Below are positions 13,030 to 25,200 of a stretch of 64,000 nt of DNA, piece by piece. Within the stretch, counting starts at the first letter, position 1, and each line of letters begins with the position of its first letter. The position numbers were made by a program, and so were the translations under genes. The DNA is from Budorcas taxicolor (lineage: Eukaryota > Chordata > Mammalia > Artiodactyla > Bovidae). The notes under the pieces are model-generated. The model saw only the letters and a list, made by a program, of their open reading frames with translations. It searched no databases and was not told the origin of the DNA. The stretch is taken from positions 69,686,001 to 69,750,000 of the forward strand of contig NC_068926.1 of assembly GCF_023091745.1 (NCBI RefSeq). Direction: 5' to 3'.

Positions 13030-13286
13030 ATGACTCTGGGGACGACGAGGACGGGACTTCCTCCCCAGCTGACAAGAGCGAGCTGCACAGCACCATCAGG
13101 AGCCTCTCGCTGAAGCTGGACGACCTCAGCACATGCAATGAGCTCGTGGCCAAGCATGGCGTGGCGCTGCAGCGCTCCCTGAACGAGCTGGACGGCCTCC
13201 GGATCCCGGCTGAGAGCAGCGAGAAGCTGAAGGCGGTCAACGAGCGGGCCACCCTCTTCCGCATCACGTCCAATGCGATGATCAAC
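13030..13286 (+). CDS. OSBP2: OSBP2 exon: acidic stretch and first helical segment
   Basis: First OSBP2 exon visible. The acceptor tctccacag precedes 13030 and the donor gtgagt starts at 13287. It begins with the last two bases of a split Asp codon and ends in phase 0 (257 nt). It encodes DDSGDDED followed by the helical segment SLKLDDLSTCNELVAKHG and ends in ITSNAMIN. This is the conserved linker directly after the PH domain in OSBP/OSBP2 proteins. The exon before it must end one base into a codon and was not found upstream in this window. Confidence 0.95.
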
Positions 13287-16200
13287 GTGAGTGCCCGGGC
13301 CCGCGGGAGGGTGGGTGGTCCGGGCTGCCCCTCCCTGCTTTCCGCCGCCTCCGCGTCACCCCATCCATGCCCCGGGGCCGGGCCAGGTCACTGGCCCTCA
13401 CTGTCAGGTGGAGCCCGGAGCTGGTCATGGGGCCCGGCAGGCGCTTCGGGCCTGGGCACGGGAGGCCGTGCTGAGCGGAGCAGTGAGCTCCGTGCCCACA
13501 GCAGGGACATGGCTGCCACACTGTCCCGCCACAGCTGCTGCTCACCCCTCGTTCTTGAGTGTCCAGCCCAGACATGGTGTGTCCAGGACCCCTGAGCAGG
13601 GGCGGCTCGTGCATGTAGGGGGTGCCTGGCATGGGAGGGGTCACTCGGCCAGCAGAGCTTCCCAGCTGAGGCCGCCGCAGTCTTGCCCACCTGAGAGTAA
13701 GGGGCTGAACGAGGGGCCACATGTGTGGACTGAGGGGTCAGCCCCAGGGGTCACCCTCTGCACGGGTCCCAGGAGCCCCAGGGCAACGTGACCAGGAACC
13801 TAGAGGGCCTCTCAGTGGTGGCGGAGGACAAGGCTGAGCCGGGCTGCAGGGCCCGCCCTCTCGGCCTGATGAGCGCTCCCTCTGGACACAGGCCTGCTGG
13901 CCACAGCCTCCCCTCCAGGTGAGCCCCCCAGGAGGGCACACCCCGGCCAGGATGGTGGTGCTGGGAGCCAGGGCCAGGCGTGGGGAGTGGAGGCGGGTCC
14001 AGAGGACGAGGCCCAGGGCAGGTGTCAGGACGGCCACAGCGGCAGCGGGCAGTTCCCGCCTGGGGACTTGGGCCCTGCAGTGAGGGGCCTGGGAGGAGGC
14101 TGGGCCGTGCATCCAGCAGCAGGGGAGCCGAGGGCAGTGGGATGGCGGGGGCCGCAGCCCACTGCACGCCCGGCCCCTGCACCCCGTCCCCAGACTCCAG
14201 GGACCCGGGTCAGCGCGCGTCTCCTGGTGACAGGCCCGAGGGCGAGAACGCGCTCGCAGCTCCCGTGGCACGGCCTCCCCGCCTGCCGAGCCTGGAGCCG
14301 CGTCATCTCCACGGGCCGTTCTGGGTTTTCCCAAATAATGAGCTGCTCAGCTGATGTCTCTAGCCAGAAGAATTTATCGGGCATCAGAGGCCTGTCTGTT
14401 TACAAAGCCGTCAAGACGGCTCGGCACCCGAGTGCGTGATGAGTTGTGTGGCGGGAAGGAAGCTGAAGCTCCGTGGTTGGTCAGGAAGCCCTTGTGCGGC
14501 CCTGGCACCAGGAGATACAGCCACATGGCGGAGCCTGCACTCTGCCCGCCTTGAACGTGACCCTGAGGAGGGCCCCGCCCCGTCTAGCTCCCGTGAGGGG
14601 CAGAGAAGTGAGCTGCTGGGGGTCCAGGCTTGAGCAGAGGCCCCATTCCTTACGGGGGCCCTTCCCTTCAGCTGCTCCTCACCCGGCAGGAGTCGGCGTG
14701 GCTGACAGACACTGAGTGCCCAAACCCCCACCCTGGCCAGGCCTCGGCCTCCACCCCGGTTTTGAGGAGGGGTTGGACCAAAGAGCTGTAACCGAGGCCC
14801 GTCCCACCCAGGACCCCTTACCCTCCCCATGGCCTCACCATTAATACCCATGTGGAGAGCTGCCCAGGGCCACCAAAGCTGGACACAGCCCAGGTCCGTG
14901 CAGCCTGCGGGGGGAGTGTTAAGTCCTCGTGATGATTGGGGTGAGACCCCCAAGGGGCACAGAGGCCCCTCCTACTCTGAGGTCAACACAGGGAAGGTGG
15001 CCTCTGCCCAGGCCCAAGCCCCGTCTCAGATGCCGAGACGCTGAGAGACCCTGATGCGCCTCTTACCTTTGGGCAGCAGCTGGACCAGGGTCTTTCCTGC
15101 AACGGTGGGGACCTAGGATGGGCAGGAGCTGCCCTAATTGTCCCCTAGACCCCCCAGGTCTCACAGGAGGAGGAGCCTGGATCTCCCACTTCTGCGAGCC
15201 CCCACCTTCCACCACCCACTCCCAGTTCCCTGCCCTGACTGTGGGGAGCCCTCCACAGGAACCTGGGGACCTCTCCCCTACCCACTCCCGGCCCCCACCC
15301 CGCCCTGCCCGGGGGGAATCCTCCATGGGAAGCTGGGGGCCTCTTCCCGACCTCCTGTGCATGGTGAACAGCGGTGGGTTTTCCACCTCACAGGCTCCAG
15401 TTGAGCCTGGGTCGTGGCAGGGGAGCAGGAAGCGGGGGCCGGCTGGTCAGGTGGTCACCTCCGTGGGAGGGCTCCGGGGAGGCGGCTGCCGGACCTTCAC
15501 TTTTCCTTGGGAGTCTGGGGTTGACCAGCCTTCAGGAGAGAAGCGGGACGAGGCTGCTGAACCTCCTTCAGATCTGTGGGGAGGCAGCGTTGTTCTCAGC
15601 CTTTAGATCCCGAGCTCCCAGCAGGGCAGGGAGGGAGGCATGCTGGACGGTCTCCAAGGCCCCAGGGACCATGGCGACTGAGGCAGGCCTCCCCGTGGCC
15701 CTGCTCCCCGAGGGTGGCCCCTGTGATGCGTGTTCAAGGGAGCGGGAGGCTGGGGGTTCTGCATCAGGGACACTGCAGCGTTGCCTCTGCTGTGCTGTGC
15801 CTTCTAGAATATCCCTCCCCCTCCACACCGATGCCGGGCAGATCCCTGCTCATCTTTCCAAGGCCCCTGGACGTCACCACAGCCAGGAGGGCCTCCTGTT
15901 AGATCCCCCAGTCCCCAGGGGGGCACCACTGAGCCAGCCAAGCAGTACTTAGCCTGCCATTTCCACGTCTGATCCCCACCAGACACTGTACCCCTCAAGG
16001 CCAAGTGCAGGTCTTACCTGTGGCCCTAACAGTGGCCCAGTGGGGCTGCCCGAGACACCACGCTGCAGTCGCACTGGGCCTCACGTCTCAGGAAAGAAGT
16101 TCCAAGTGACCCACATCTCAATAACCTGCTACAAAGTCATCCGAGCCCCATTTCCTCAGCTGCCACGTCAGTGAGAAAGTGTGGGCTCTGCCCCTAGACC

Positions 16201-19200
16201 AGGCCCAGAGCAGGGTGCAGAACCGCCCCGGGCACCTGGCCTTGCAGAGGCGTGACCCGGCCCGGCTGCAGAGAAATGGAACAGGGCTTTATGCCGTCAG
16301 ATCGTAAACGTGTTCTTCTCACGGGAGGGTCTCCCTGAGCCCACCCACAAGCCCAGCAGCTACCCCCAGGCCCGTCTCACAGTCTGCTTGGCTGGCTCAG
16401 CCCTGGTGCCAGGGGCTGGGATGGACCACTGGCCCACAGGGAGCCAGACAGAAAGAGAACCAACTTCCCGTGGTCACACTGCCGACGAGGCGTTCTGCAC
16501 GCCTGGCCCACTCAGCAGCGTATGGTAGGGAGACTGAGGCAGCTGCTAAGGATAAGAGCCCAGGTCTTGAGGCTCCAGAGCTCCCGGCTCCAGCCTGTGG
16601 TCTCCTAGGGGGCAGGAGGGTCAGGAAGCCCCCCTCTGCCCACCCTCACCCCGCCTATCCCACTCTGCCCTGTCGGCAGGTCCACGCACCTCTGGGACTT
16701 TGAAAAATTTATTTAATTGAAGTACAGTTGATTTAGGATGTTGCACAGTATCTCCTGCACTGCACAGCGCCTCCGTCATGCACACATTCACGTTCCTTTT
16801 TTGTTCTCTTCCACTGTGGCTTATCCAGGGTGCTGACGCGGTAGGACCCTGTTATTTCACGGGCTTTTCTACCCCAGCATCGTGCCCGTCCTCCTTGCTG
16901 AGCTGGGTGCCTGCAGGGATTGGACCCAGTCTCCCTCATGCTGCGGGAGCCCTGTAACTTCCAGGCGTGGCACAGAGTCTGGCATGTGGGAGCGTCAGTG
17001 AACGAGAGAAAGACAGCGGGGTGGGGCAGAGGCTTGTGAAAGAACGCAGGAGCGACTGAGTGGCCCACTCCGTGTCTGGCAGAATTCCCTAGTGAGCGAT
17101 TTCATGAGACTGATCAAAGGCGGGCCTGTGCTGGCATTGCCGACTGCCATTTAGGAGGAGCCTGACAGTGCTGTGAATGAGCCGGGTTTCTAGGCTGAGC
17201 CTCAAAGTGTGTGCAGGGCACCCCCAACCCTGGCTTGGGTGTGGAGGCCGCGAGCCGCCCCAGAGCGCCAGGACACACCCGTGTGACAGCAGGGGCTCCG
17301 TGACAGGGCCTGAGGCGGAGAAGGGCAGAATTAACACGTCGCCAGTGCATCTTCGGGTGTTAGTCTCCACGGGCTGAAAGAACGCACTCCTGTCCTCTTC
17401 CCCCGAGCCTGTCTGCATGGTGAAGCAGATGCCCTGGTTTGGGGCCGGCCTCTGGGGGGTGGCAGTGATGGCGGGCGCCCAGGACACCCCGGTTCCTTCC
17501 TGGTATCGTTTGCTCCCTGCAACGGCCACACGAGGTTGGTGTCCTCACAGCTTCCTCGTCTCCGTCATTTGGATCATTCAGGTGCTACCGCAAGGCCCAG
17601 AGCGAGGGCAGCCCCAGTGTGGAGGTGCCCCCTGGTGGGCTGACAGCCTGGGACCCCCTCCTGATGCGGCGCCTCCAAGCTGGGCAGGAACAGGGTGAGG
17701 GCCGCCTACAAGTAAGCAGAGCTGGGGGTGGGTGTGCCCCCCAAAAGACCAAAGACAGTTGAGGTGCAGGAAGCTGGGGGGCGGGGGCCACCAAGTCCCC
17801 TGATGAGGGCCCATTAGGATGGACCTGCACGCTGGGTCCCTTGTTTGCCAGGGAAGGTAGTGGCTCACAAGGGACACACCCTGCTGCCTGCAGCAGAGCT
17901 GGCGCCGGGGGACTGCGGACCCCGACTGCTGGGACACTGGACGCGACCAGCACGGCTGGACCTGAGAGGGGGGGCCCAGCTCCAGCTGGGGGAGCTGAGA
18001 ACAAAGGTGGGCTGAGCAGATGTGCTGGGCGCTAGGGAGGCGGATGGCGAGGGGGAAACCACCGCAGCAGGACAGGCCCGTGGAAACAGAGGCAGCGACT
18101 CCGGGCACTGGGCTGGGGCCTCGCCTGTGGGGCATCAGAGGAACAGAGCTGGTCAGCAGGGGCCCTTTCTCGCTGGAGACCCTCTGGGGCTGCTCTGAGC
18201 CCTGTCTGGAGAGCACGGGGGGCCCCTTGCCCCCACCCAAGTGGAGCCACCCTCCGGGTCCTTCCAGGGCCTGCAGGCAGGCTCCCGTCCAGCTGACTGC
18301 TGCCTGGCTCCCAGCAGCTTGCTCAGTCGGGGCCTGGGGAAAGGAGTAAAAATAGATTCCGGGACCGTCTAAAATTGGTTGGCGAACTGGCGTCCAGATG
18401 GGACTGGCTCCTGCCCACAAGGGTGAACTATTTTGAGTTTGGAAGGAGCTACTTTAAAGTATGGACAGAAGTGAGAAGCCACCCCCGCAGGGCTGTGAGC
18501 GAGTGCTCTGCATGTCCAGGGAGGGCTCGCCTGTGTGCGTGGCAGCTGGCAGGAGCAGGGGGCCTGGCCCCGGGAGAGGCTCGGCCCGGAGGGGCAGCAA
18601 GGCTGGTGGACGTGCAGTGTGGCTACATGACTAGTCCTGAGCCACAGGCCCCCCTGGAGAGCTCGGCACCACTGTGGCTCCTCGAGGACCCTTGTTCTCA
18701 GTCTCAGAGCCTGGATGGCTGTGCTTCTACCCAGGTGGCCACCTGTGACCTGGGCAGTCCCTTCCCACCGTTGGGAGGCGAGTACGTAGGCCAGCCTGCC
18801 GCTCCTGGGTGGGAGGGGAAGGCAGCTCCCCAGACCTGGCGTGAGCTGCTAGCCATGCAGAGGGGCTCACGGAACCTTTGACTCAGCAGAATTTCCCCCT
18901 ATTTGCCGCCTTTAGTACCACAGAGCACCGGGGGCCGGTCTACACGATGCGGGCCGTGGGAGGGTCGATGTGGCAAGGTGGCTGGCCACCCGCCAACCTG
19001 GGAGCCCGAGGCTGAGAGCCAGCCACGGGGCCATACACCCGGCCATGGCCTGGCTGCTGCAGGGGAGGCGTGGCCATTCCCCCATCCTCCCTGCGAGCCG
19101 GGTGAGTGGAACCTGCTGGGTGTCAAGGGCTGGAGACTGTCCGAACTGGCCCTGTGGCCCAGGGCACCTGCCCGACCCGGTCCTGGGCGTCGGCCCTTGA

Positions 19201-22200
19201 GCTCACCTGTCCTGTGGCTCCGAGGGCCACCCAGTCAACACTCACAGACTCCCTGGCGCCCTCATGGCCCAGCTGGGGCAGCTGTGGCCAGACAGGAGAC
19301 CGATGGGAAACCAAGCAGCTGCTGGGAAGGCCAGACCCAAGCAGGGGTCCCAGCTCTGCCGACCCTCCTAGACTTTGGGAGGCTCCCTGGGCCACATGGA
19401 GAGGGGTGCAAAGACCCAGGCGGAGGCCCTGCACCCTGCTCGCCCGCCCCAGTGTGGGGAGCAGGGAGGCTGCGGTTGTGATGAGGATTAGGATTAGGGG
19501 GGACAAAAGCCATTAGTGCGGGTCCTCCTTCCTCTGGGTGTGGCTGGGCCGGGGGCGCAGCCCAGACCCTTGGCATCTGCCCCACGGGACACCTGCTGGG
19601 GTGCCCAGCAGCCGCTTCCCTTGGGCCCCAACGGGCTCCCCAGGTGGGCAGCCCTCAGCCACCTTCACAGGCCTGCCCCTGGGTGGGCGGCAAGGTGATA
19701 TGCCGTGAAGGGCCCCGGTGTGGGCCCAGGGCAGTGTGGCAGGCTCTGTGGCGGCCAGGGCGCTGCTCCTGTACAGGGCAGGGCACAGGGCCTCGGGAGG
19801 GATGAGAGGTGGCTGTGCTCACGGCCAGGGCCAGCCAGGCGCCACCCCCAGCTGCCTGCCCATCGCCGGGCCCCAGGCCTAATCCAGCTTAGCGAGCGGA
19901 GCTCAGCATTCTGGGCGGCGGGGCCAGGCCAGCCCCTGCTCCCTCTACATCAGCCAGGATGGGGCCCGGGGAAGGGCGGCAGCCTCAGGGGAAACCGCTG
20001 CCTCCGGGGACGGACGCCAGGTAGGCAGCTCGGGGCGGCAAAGGCGCGGGCTCCCATCACCTGTAGACGACCCCCACCCCTGACCCCTGGCATCGGTGGG
20101 AATGGCCCACCCCAGCCACGTGCGGTCCAGGCAGCCCTGTGCCTCTGGCTCCACGTCGGCCTGTCCTTCAGAGGCGGTGAGGTGGGGGGCCGCCGGGGTT
20201 TTGGCGGGCAGCCCTGGCTGTGTCAGCAACAGCCTCCGCCTCAGGGCCCAGGCGGGGCAGCGTCCCAAGGAGCCCGGCTCCACTGCAGGGAGGCCCTGAG
20301 GGCCACACCAGCCCAAGGGGGCGCCCACACAGGCGTAAGGACCCAGCTCGACAAGGGAGACTCGGACCCTGGTCCTGCAAGCACAACCTGCGGTCTTGGG
20401 CAGGTCCCTTGGCCTCCCGGCGCCACACCACGCTTGTAACGGTTCCTCAGTGCTTGTGAGGATGCCAACAGCCCTTACCCCAGCCTGTGGGGCGTCAGAG
20501 GGTGGTGGGGCTGGAGAAAGGGAGGAAGACACGGGGGCCACGCGGGAGGGGGCGTGGGGAAGGACGGGGCCGCAGATGAGTGTGGAGGAGGTCTAGGACT
20601 AGGTTTGAGAGAAGCTGGGCAAGAAAACGGTCGTTTCTAGAGTATTGAGAGCCTCATGAACATCAAGAGGAGGAGGAAGGGAGCCTAATTCAGCTTCAGA
20701 CCACAGTCATCTTTCCCTCCTTGGCTTTGTCATTTTTTAAGGATTTACTTGGCTCTTCTAGGTTTAGCTGCAGCACGAAGGATCTTGAGTTGCAGCATGC
20801 AGGAGCTGTTCCCCTGACCAGAGATCAAACTTGGGGCCCCTGGATTGGGGGAGTGAAATTTCAGCCTCTGGACCACCAGAGAAGCCCCTTATCTAAACTG
20901 ATTTGCATTGTTAACCTGAGGTGTATAGCAACACGGCTCATTCATTCATTCATTCTCCGACCCTTTTCCACGTTGTCACAAGACGTGGAGTCGAGTTTCC
21001 TGTGCTGGGCAGTGGCCCTTGTGATCTTCCCCTCCCTGCTTTTGCTGGTAGGGACCCCAGGCCGTGTGGAGTTCTGAGTCTGTATGAATTATGTAGGTTG
21101 ACCTGTGGCTCTTTCACAAATATTGTTTTAAAGGCTGTGAGTTATATAAAAGCAAAGCATCCACCCCTATTACAACTCGAGGGGTGACTGCAGATCTGTG
21201 CAGGGTTGGTGGGGAGTGACGGCTGCAGGCGCCACGCAGCAGTGCTAGGCAGATGCCCTTGTGGAGCTGCCAGGCCAGTCCGATGGGGCAGGCAGCGTGC
21301 CACCGGGCAGGGCACCCACAGACCCCAAGAGCCAGAGACCCGTGAACACCCGTCACGTGTGCCCCACATGGCAGCCCTGATCCCTTCACGCCCTACCCAA
21401 GACGGGCAGGCCAGGGGCCCGGCATCCTGTCCTGCTCGCCCCTTCTTGACCTAGGCAGCCCCTCCTCCCTGGGCCTCAGTTTTGGGGGCTTAGGAGCTCC
21501 CAGCAGGGGTCTTCCCTGAAGCAGTGGGCCCAAGGAGACAAGGGCACACCCCACCCGCCAATGCTAGGCCTCTGGGGTGAGTTTCTGACACCACCACACA
21601 CCCAGCTCAGTGGCCCGAGAGCCACCCAGACCAGCAGCAGAGTGGACCTGCACCCTGCAGTTGGGCTCCCTCCTCGGGTGGCAAACAGGTGGCCGGAGTC
21701 CAGACTAACCTGATGGGGCACTGGGGCCGCGCTTGGGGTCAGCAGGGGAGGGATGACGTGCACGCAGGTCACTGGGGTCAGCAGGGGAAGGGTGGTGCGC
21801 GCTCAGATCGCTGAAGGCTGGCAGCTCCCCAGAGTGGGCTGAGCTCTGGGTTAAGGACCTGAGGTGCTGGGGCTCCTGTAAGTGTGGGGGACGTTTCTGA
21901 GGGGTGCTCGGCCCCCCCCCCCCACCCCTCTGCTGCCTCTTAACCTGCCAGGGCAGGCCCAGGAGAGAGGTGCTGCCGGTCTGGCCCCTGCAGGGGTGGT
22001 CAGCGCTGCTGTCAGGGACCCTACCCTGAGGTTTACTGTAGGAGGGGCGGGGCAGGGGCAAAGCTGGGGCCACTGGGGAACCCAGGGCGGGAGGCTGGGC
22101 TCCAGGTCACAAACTCGGGAGCAGGAGGGCTGGGCCTGGAGCGGGGCCCCCAGACCCACCTCGGGGCCCCCGGGTCATGTGGCAGTCCGTGGCTGAAGCT

Positions 22201-25200
22201 CCAGTCCAGGGGGTGAGCCTTACAGAGCCCACTGAGCCCCAGGCCGGCAAAAGCCGGGCGGCAGCCTCTCACCTCCAGAGCCTGCTGAGCACATAAGCAG
22301 CTTTCTTCCCTTCCCCACGAGTCTCTCCCCCCGCAAGCCCATGTTGGGACACCTGTCACAAATCCCTGCCCCGCTGGAGAAGCGAGTTACAGTGGCTTAG
22401 GTGTGGCCGGGCAGGGGTCAGACCTGCCAGGGAGGGCAGGGGCCCCTGAACACACCCGCTCCCCAGCGCCTTGCGGGGGAGCTGCTGGGGGCTGAGCCTG
22501 CTTGCTCTTGCCAGATAGGGACGGTGCCTCTCCTCCCACCTCGAGGACTCTGCCGGGTGAGTGGGGGCAGGGGTCCACGAGTGCGGGGTCTGCGGGGCAT
22601 TCCTGTTGCGGTTCACGGACAGGACGTGCACTCACAGAAGCCGAGTGGCCCGTGCAGGAACCGCGTGTTCCCACTCTGATCTCTCACCCTTTTCTGGTTT
22701 CCTTGAGGGCAGCCCTAACCGCTGTGGGGGGTGGGGAGGGTGGTGAGAGGAGATGGGGTGTCGGAGGGAAGGTGCCTGGGAAAGGCTTGTTAAGGGGCAA
22801 TGTGCAGGGCCAGCTGAGCAGCTGGCCCTCTGGAGCCCCAGGCCAGGGCCTGTTCTACGGGCCAGGGGCACGGCTCCCTGTGGGGCGGGAGAGCCGGCTG
22901 AGCCCCGGGCAGGGTGCAGGTGCGTGCTCGGGGCTGACCTTCATGACAAGGGTGTCCGTCAAGTGCTCCCTGGTCCTGAGCTCCGCGTTGCCCCCGGCTC
23001 CTCCCAGCAGCCCTTCAGGTCGTGCCGCGTGGCCCCTGTGCCTTTCTCCCTGCGGGACTCAGCTCTAACCTGCGGGGAGGGGCCAAGGGCCATGTTCATG
23101 GAGCGCAGTGGCTGGGGAGGGTGGCGGCCTGGGACCACCAATGCCGCTTGGGCTGGGAGCCAGTGTCCCTTCTGACCACGTTAGAGGGGTCCAGAAAGGG
23201 CGAGTCCAGAGGCGTCCGGCTTGGAACTCTGCCCTCCAGGGACAGGAGAGGCCCGGACCCTCCTCTCCACTGCAGTGCTGGGGGCAGAATGATCATCCCC
23301 TGCTTCCTCAGCAGGGGCCGGGACCACCTGTGGACCCAGCAGGCTGAACGGAGCCTGGATGCCATAGCGGGCCACAAGTCTGAAGGGAACTTGTGGTAAC
23401 TGACTGTGTGCTAACTTGGTACAAAATTCTGAGTCCCAGTTCCTCTGCTGGAACTGGGGGCTTCCGCGGCGGCTCAGACAGTAAAGCCTCTGCCTGTGTA
23501 CGGGAGTGCGGGCTGCCAACCAGGGCGGACGCCAGGCTGGCTCTGAGAAATCTGGAGCCTCCTGACCCCGTGACAGGCGCAGGGGGCAGCGCGGGTGTTT
23601 CGGAGCCCTTTGGGGATGGCCCCCCGGGGCCTCCCTCTCTGCTCAGGGGCCGTCCCCCCGCCCCCGCCAGGCCTGCAGGGACTTCCTGGAACTAGCGGAG
23701 GCGCACAGCCGGAAATGGCAGCGAGCCCTGCAGTATGAGCAGGAGCAGCGCGTCCACCTGGAGGAGACCGTCGAGCAGCTGGCCAGGGAGCACAACAGCC
23801 TCGAGCGCGCCCTCCGCGGCGCCCCGGGCCGCGCCGCCGGCCCCCGCAAGGGCTTCAGCGAGGGTGAGCGCGCCCTCCGCGGCGCCCCGGGCACGCACCC
23901 CTCCTGCCCACACCTGGTGCCCGCCCGTGCCCCTGCACCCCCATGACGGGCACAGGCTCCAAAGATGAGCCCCGTGGCCGGGCCTCCTGGGTGCCAGGTG
24001 GCTGCCCACCTAACCTGGGGCTCGGAGGTCACAGGCGCCCCGGGAAAGGGAAGCTGGGCCACTGGCCAGCATTTTGGGAGAGGGAGGAAGCTTCCAGAAG
24101 GAGGGAGGCTCCCTGGGCAGGAGGCTGAGAGGGAAGCGCGTTCTGGGGAAGGGAGCAGGGCAGCTCTGCATTCCCCGGGGCCGGGGCGGGGGAGGGGGGA
24201 GGGCAGGAGGCTGCGGCTGCCGGCTGAGGCAGCGCGGTGTGTGTGTCTCTAGGAAGCCTCTTCACCAGCAAAGCCGAGGACAGCGAGGACGATGACACCG
24301 AGTACTTCGACGCCATGGAAGACGCCGAGTCCTTCATCACCGTGACCGCCGAGCCCAGCGAGGACGGGTGGGCCCCCGGACAGCCGCTCCCAGGCTGGCC
24401 TCCCCCACGCGCCTCCGGCTCTTTGCACTCGGGGTTTCTTCTCAGTCTTGCTCCAGATGCTGGTTTTGCTTATATTAGGTTGTGCTCTTCCTTAAATCAG
24501 AAATACCCAGGTGGCGTTTGTACAGGGATTTCACTTTAAACGGCAGACAGGGCCCTGCCGCAGAGCCGCACAGGGTCCGGGGTGCTCTGTGTCAGCATTC
24601 CAGAGCCAGACGGGAAGCCTCTCATTCTCCACCTCAAAGCTTTTGTTTCATTTCTCGTAAAAGCCAGCTCTTTCAGAAAGGATCTGTCTAAACACACGTT
24701 AGTAGCAACCGGGACAGCTGACAGCCATGCTGCGAGTCTCGGGACCTCAGGACACAGCCAGGCGTGTGGCGAGCTGGCAGGACGAGGGTGGAGCAGAGGG
24801 AGGCGGGGCTGTGGGCAGGGAGCGCGTGGGGCGGGAGCGCAGGCTTCGCGGGTTTAGGGCGCGGGCCTCGCCAGGGCGCCTCAGGTCCTGACACCCGGTG
24901 GGGATGCGTTGGTTGGCACGGGGCCCGGACCTTGACCTGGGGAGGAGCTGCCTCTCCATGTCCCGGGGACGCCGACAGAACCGTGGCCTTCTGCCCACCA
25001 CGGGCTCCCTGCCGGTCCCCGGGTGCGTCTGGCTTCCCGGCAGCCCCAGACCCACACCTGTGCCACTGCCCCACCCCAGGCGGCCATCCCTGGCCCCTCG
25101 AAACCCAGCCAGGCAGGAGGGGGCCCGTGAGAACCTGTGGCCGCTGCTCCTCTTCCTTTGTGGACCAGCGCATCTCACCACCTCCGTCCTGGCTTCTTCC

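Larger units (their letters stand above)
13287..23670 (+). other. OSBP2: OSBP2 intron, 10.4 kb
   Basis: GC-rich intron between the NAMIN and ACRDF exons. Only a few repeats are recognisable: an antisense L1 3' fragment (16697-16866), a MIR-like piece (20365-20465), a CHR SINE (20732-20887), a (CATT)n run near 20939-20956, a C12 run at 21912-21923 and a Bov-tA fragment at 23458. No other exon is supported. Confidence 0.75.

Noticed and set aside
11931..13157. 408-codon minus-strand ORF
   Set aside because: Pro/Ser/Arg-rich GC shadow that overlaps the real OSBP2 exon at 13030 on the opposite strand; no family resemblance.
19958..20031. ATG followed by about 24 codons and gtaggc, a possible alternative OSBP2 first exon
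   Set aside because: The donor phase does not fit the next OSBP2 exon at 23671 (phase 0) and there is no promoter-like CpG cluster of the kind seen at 55 kb.
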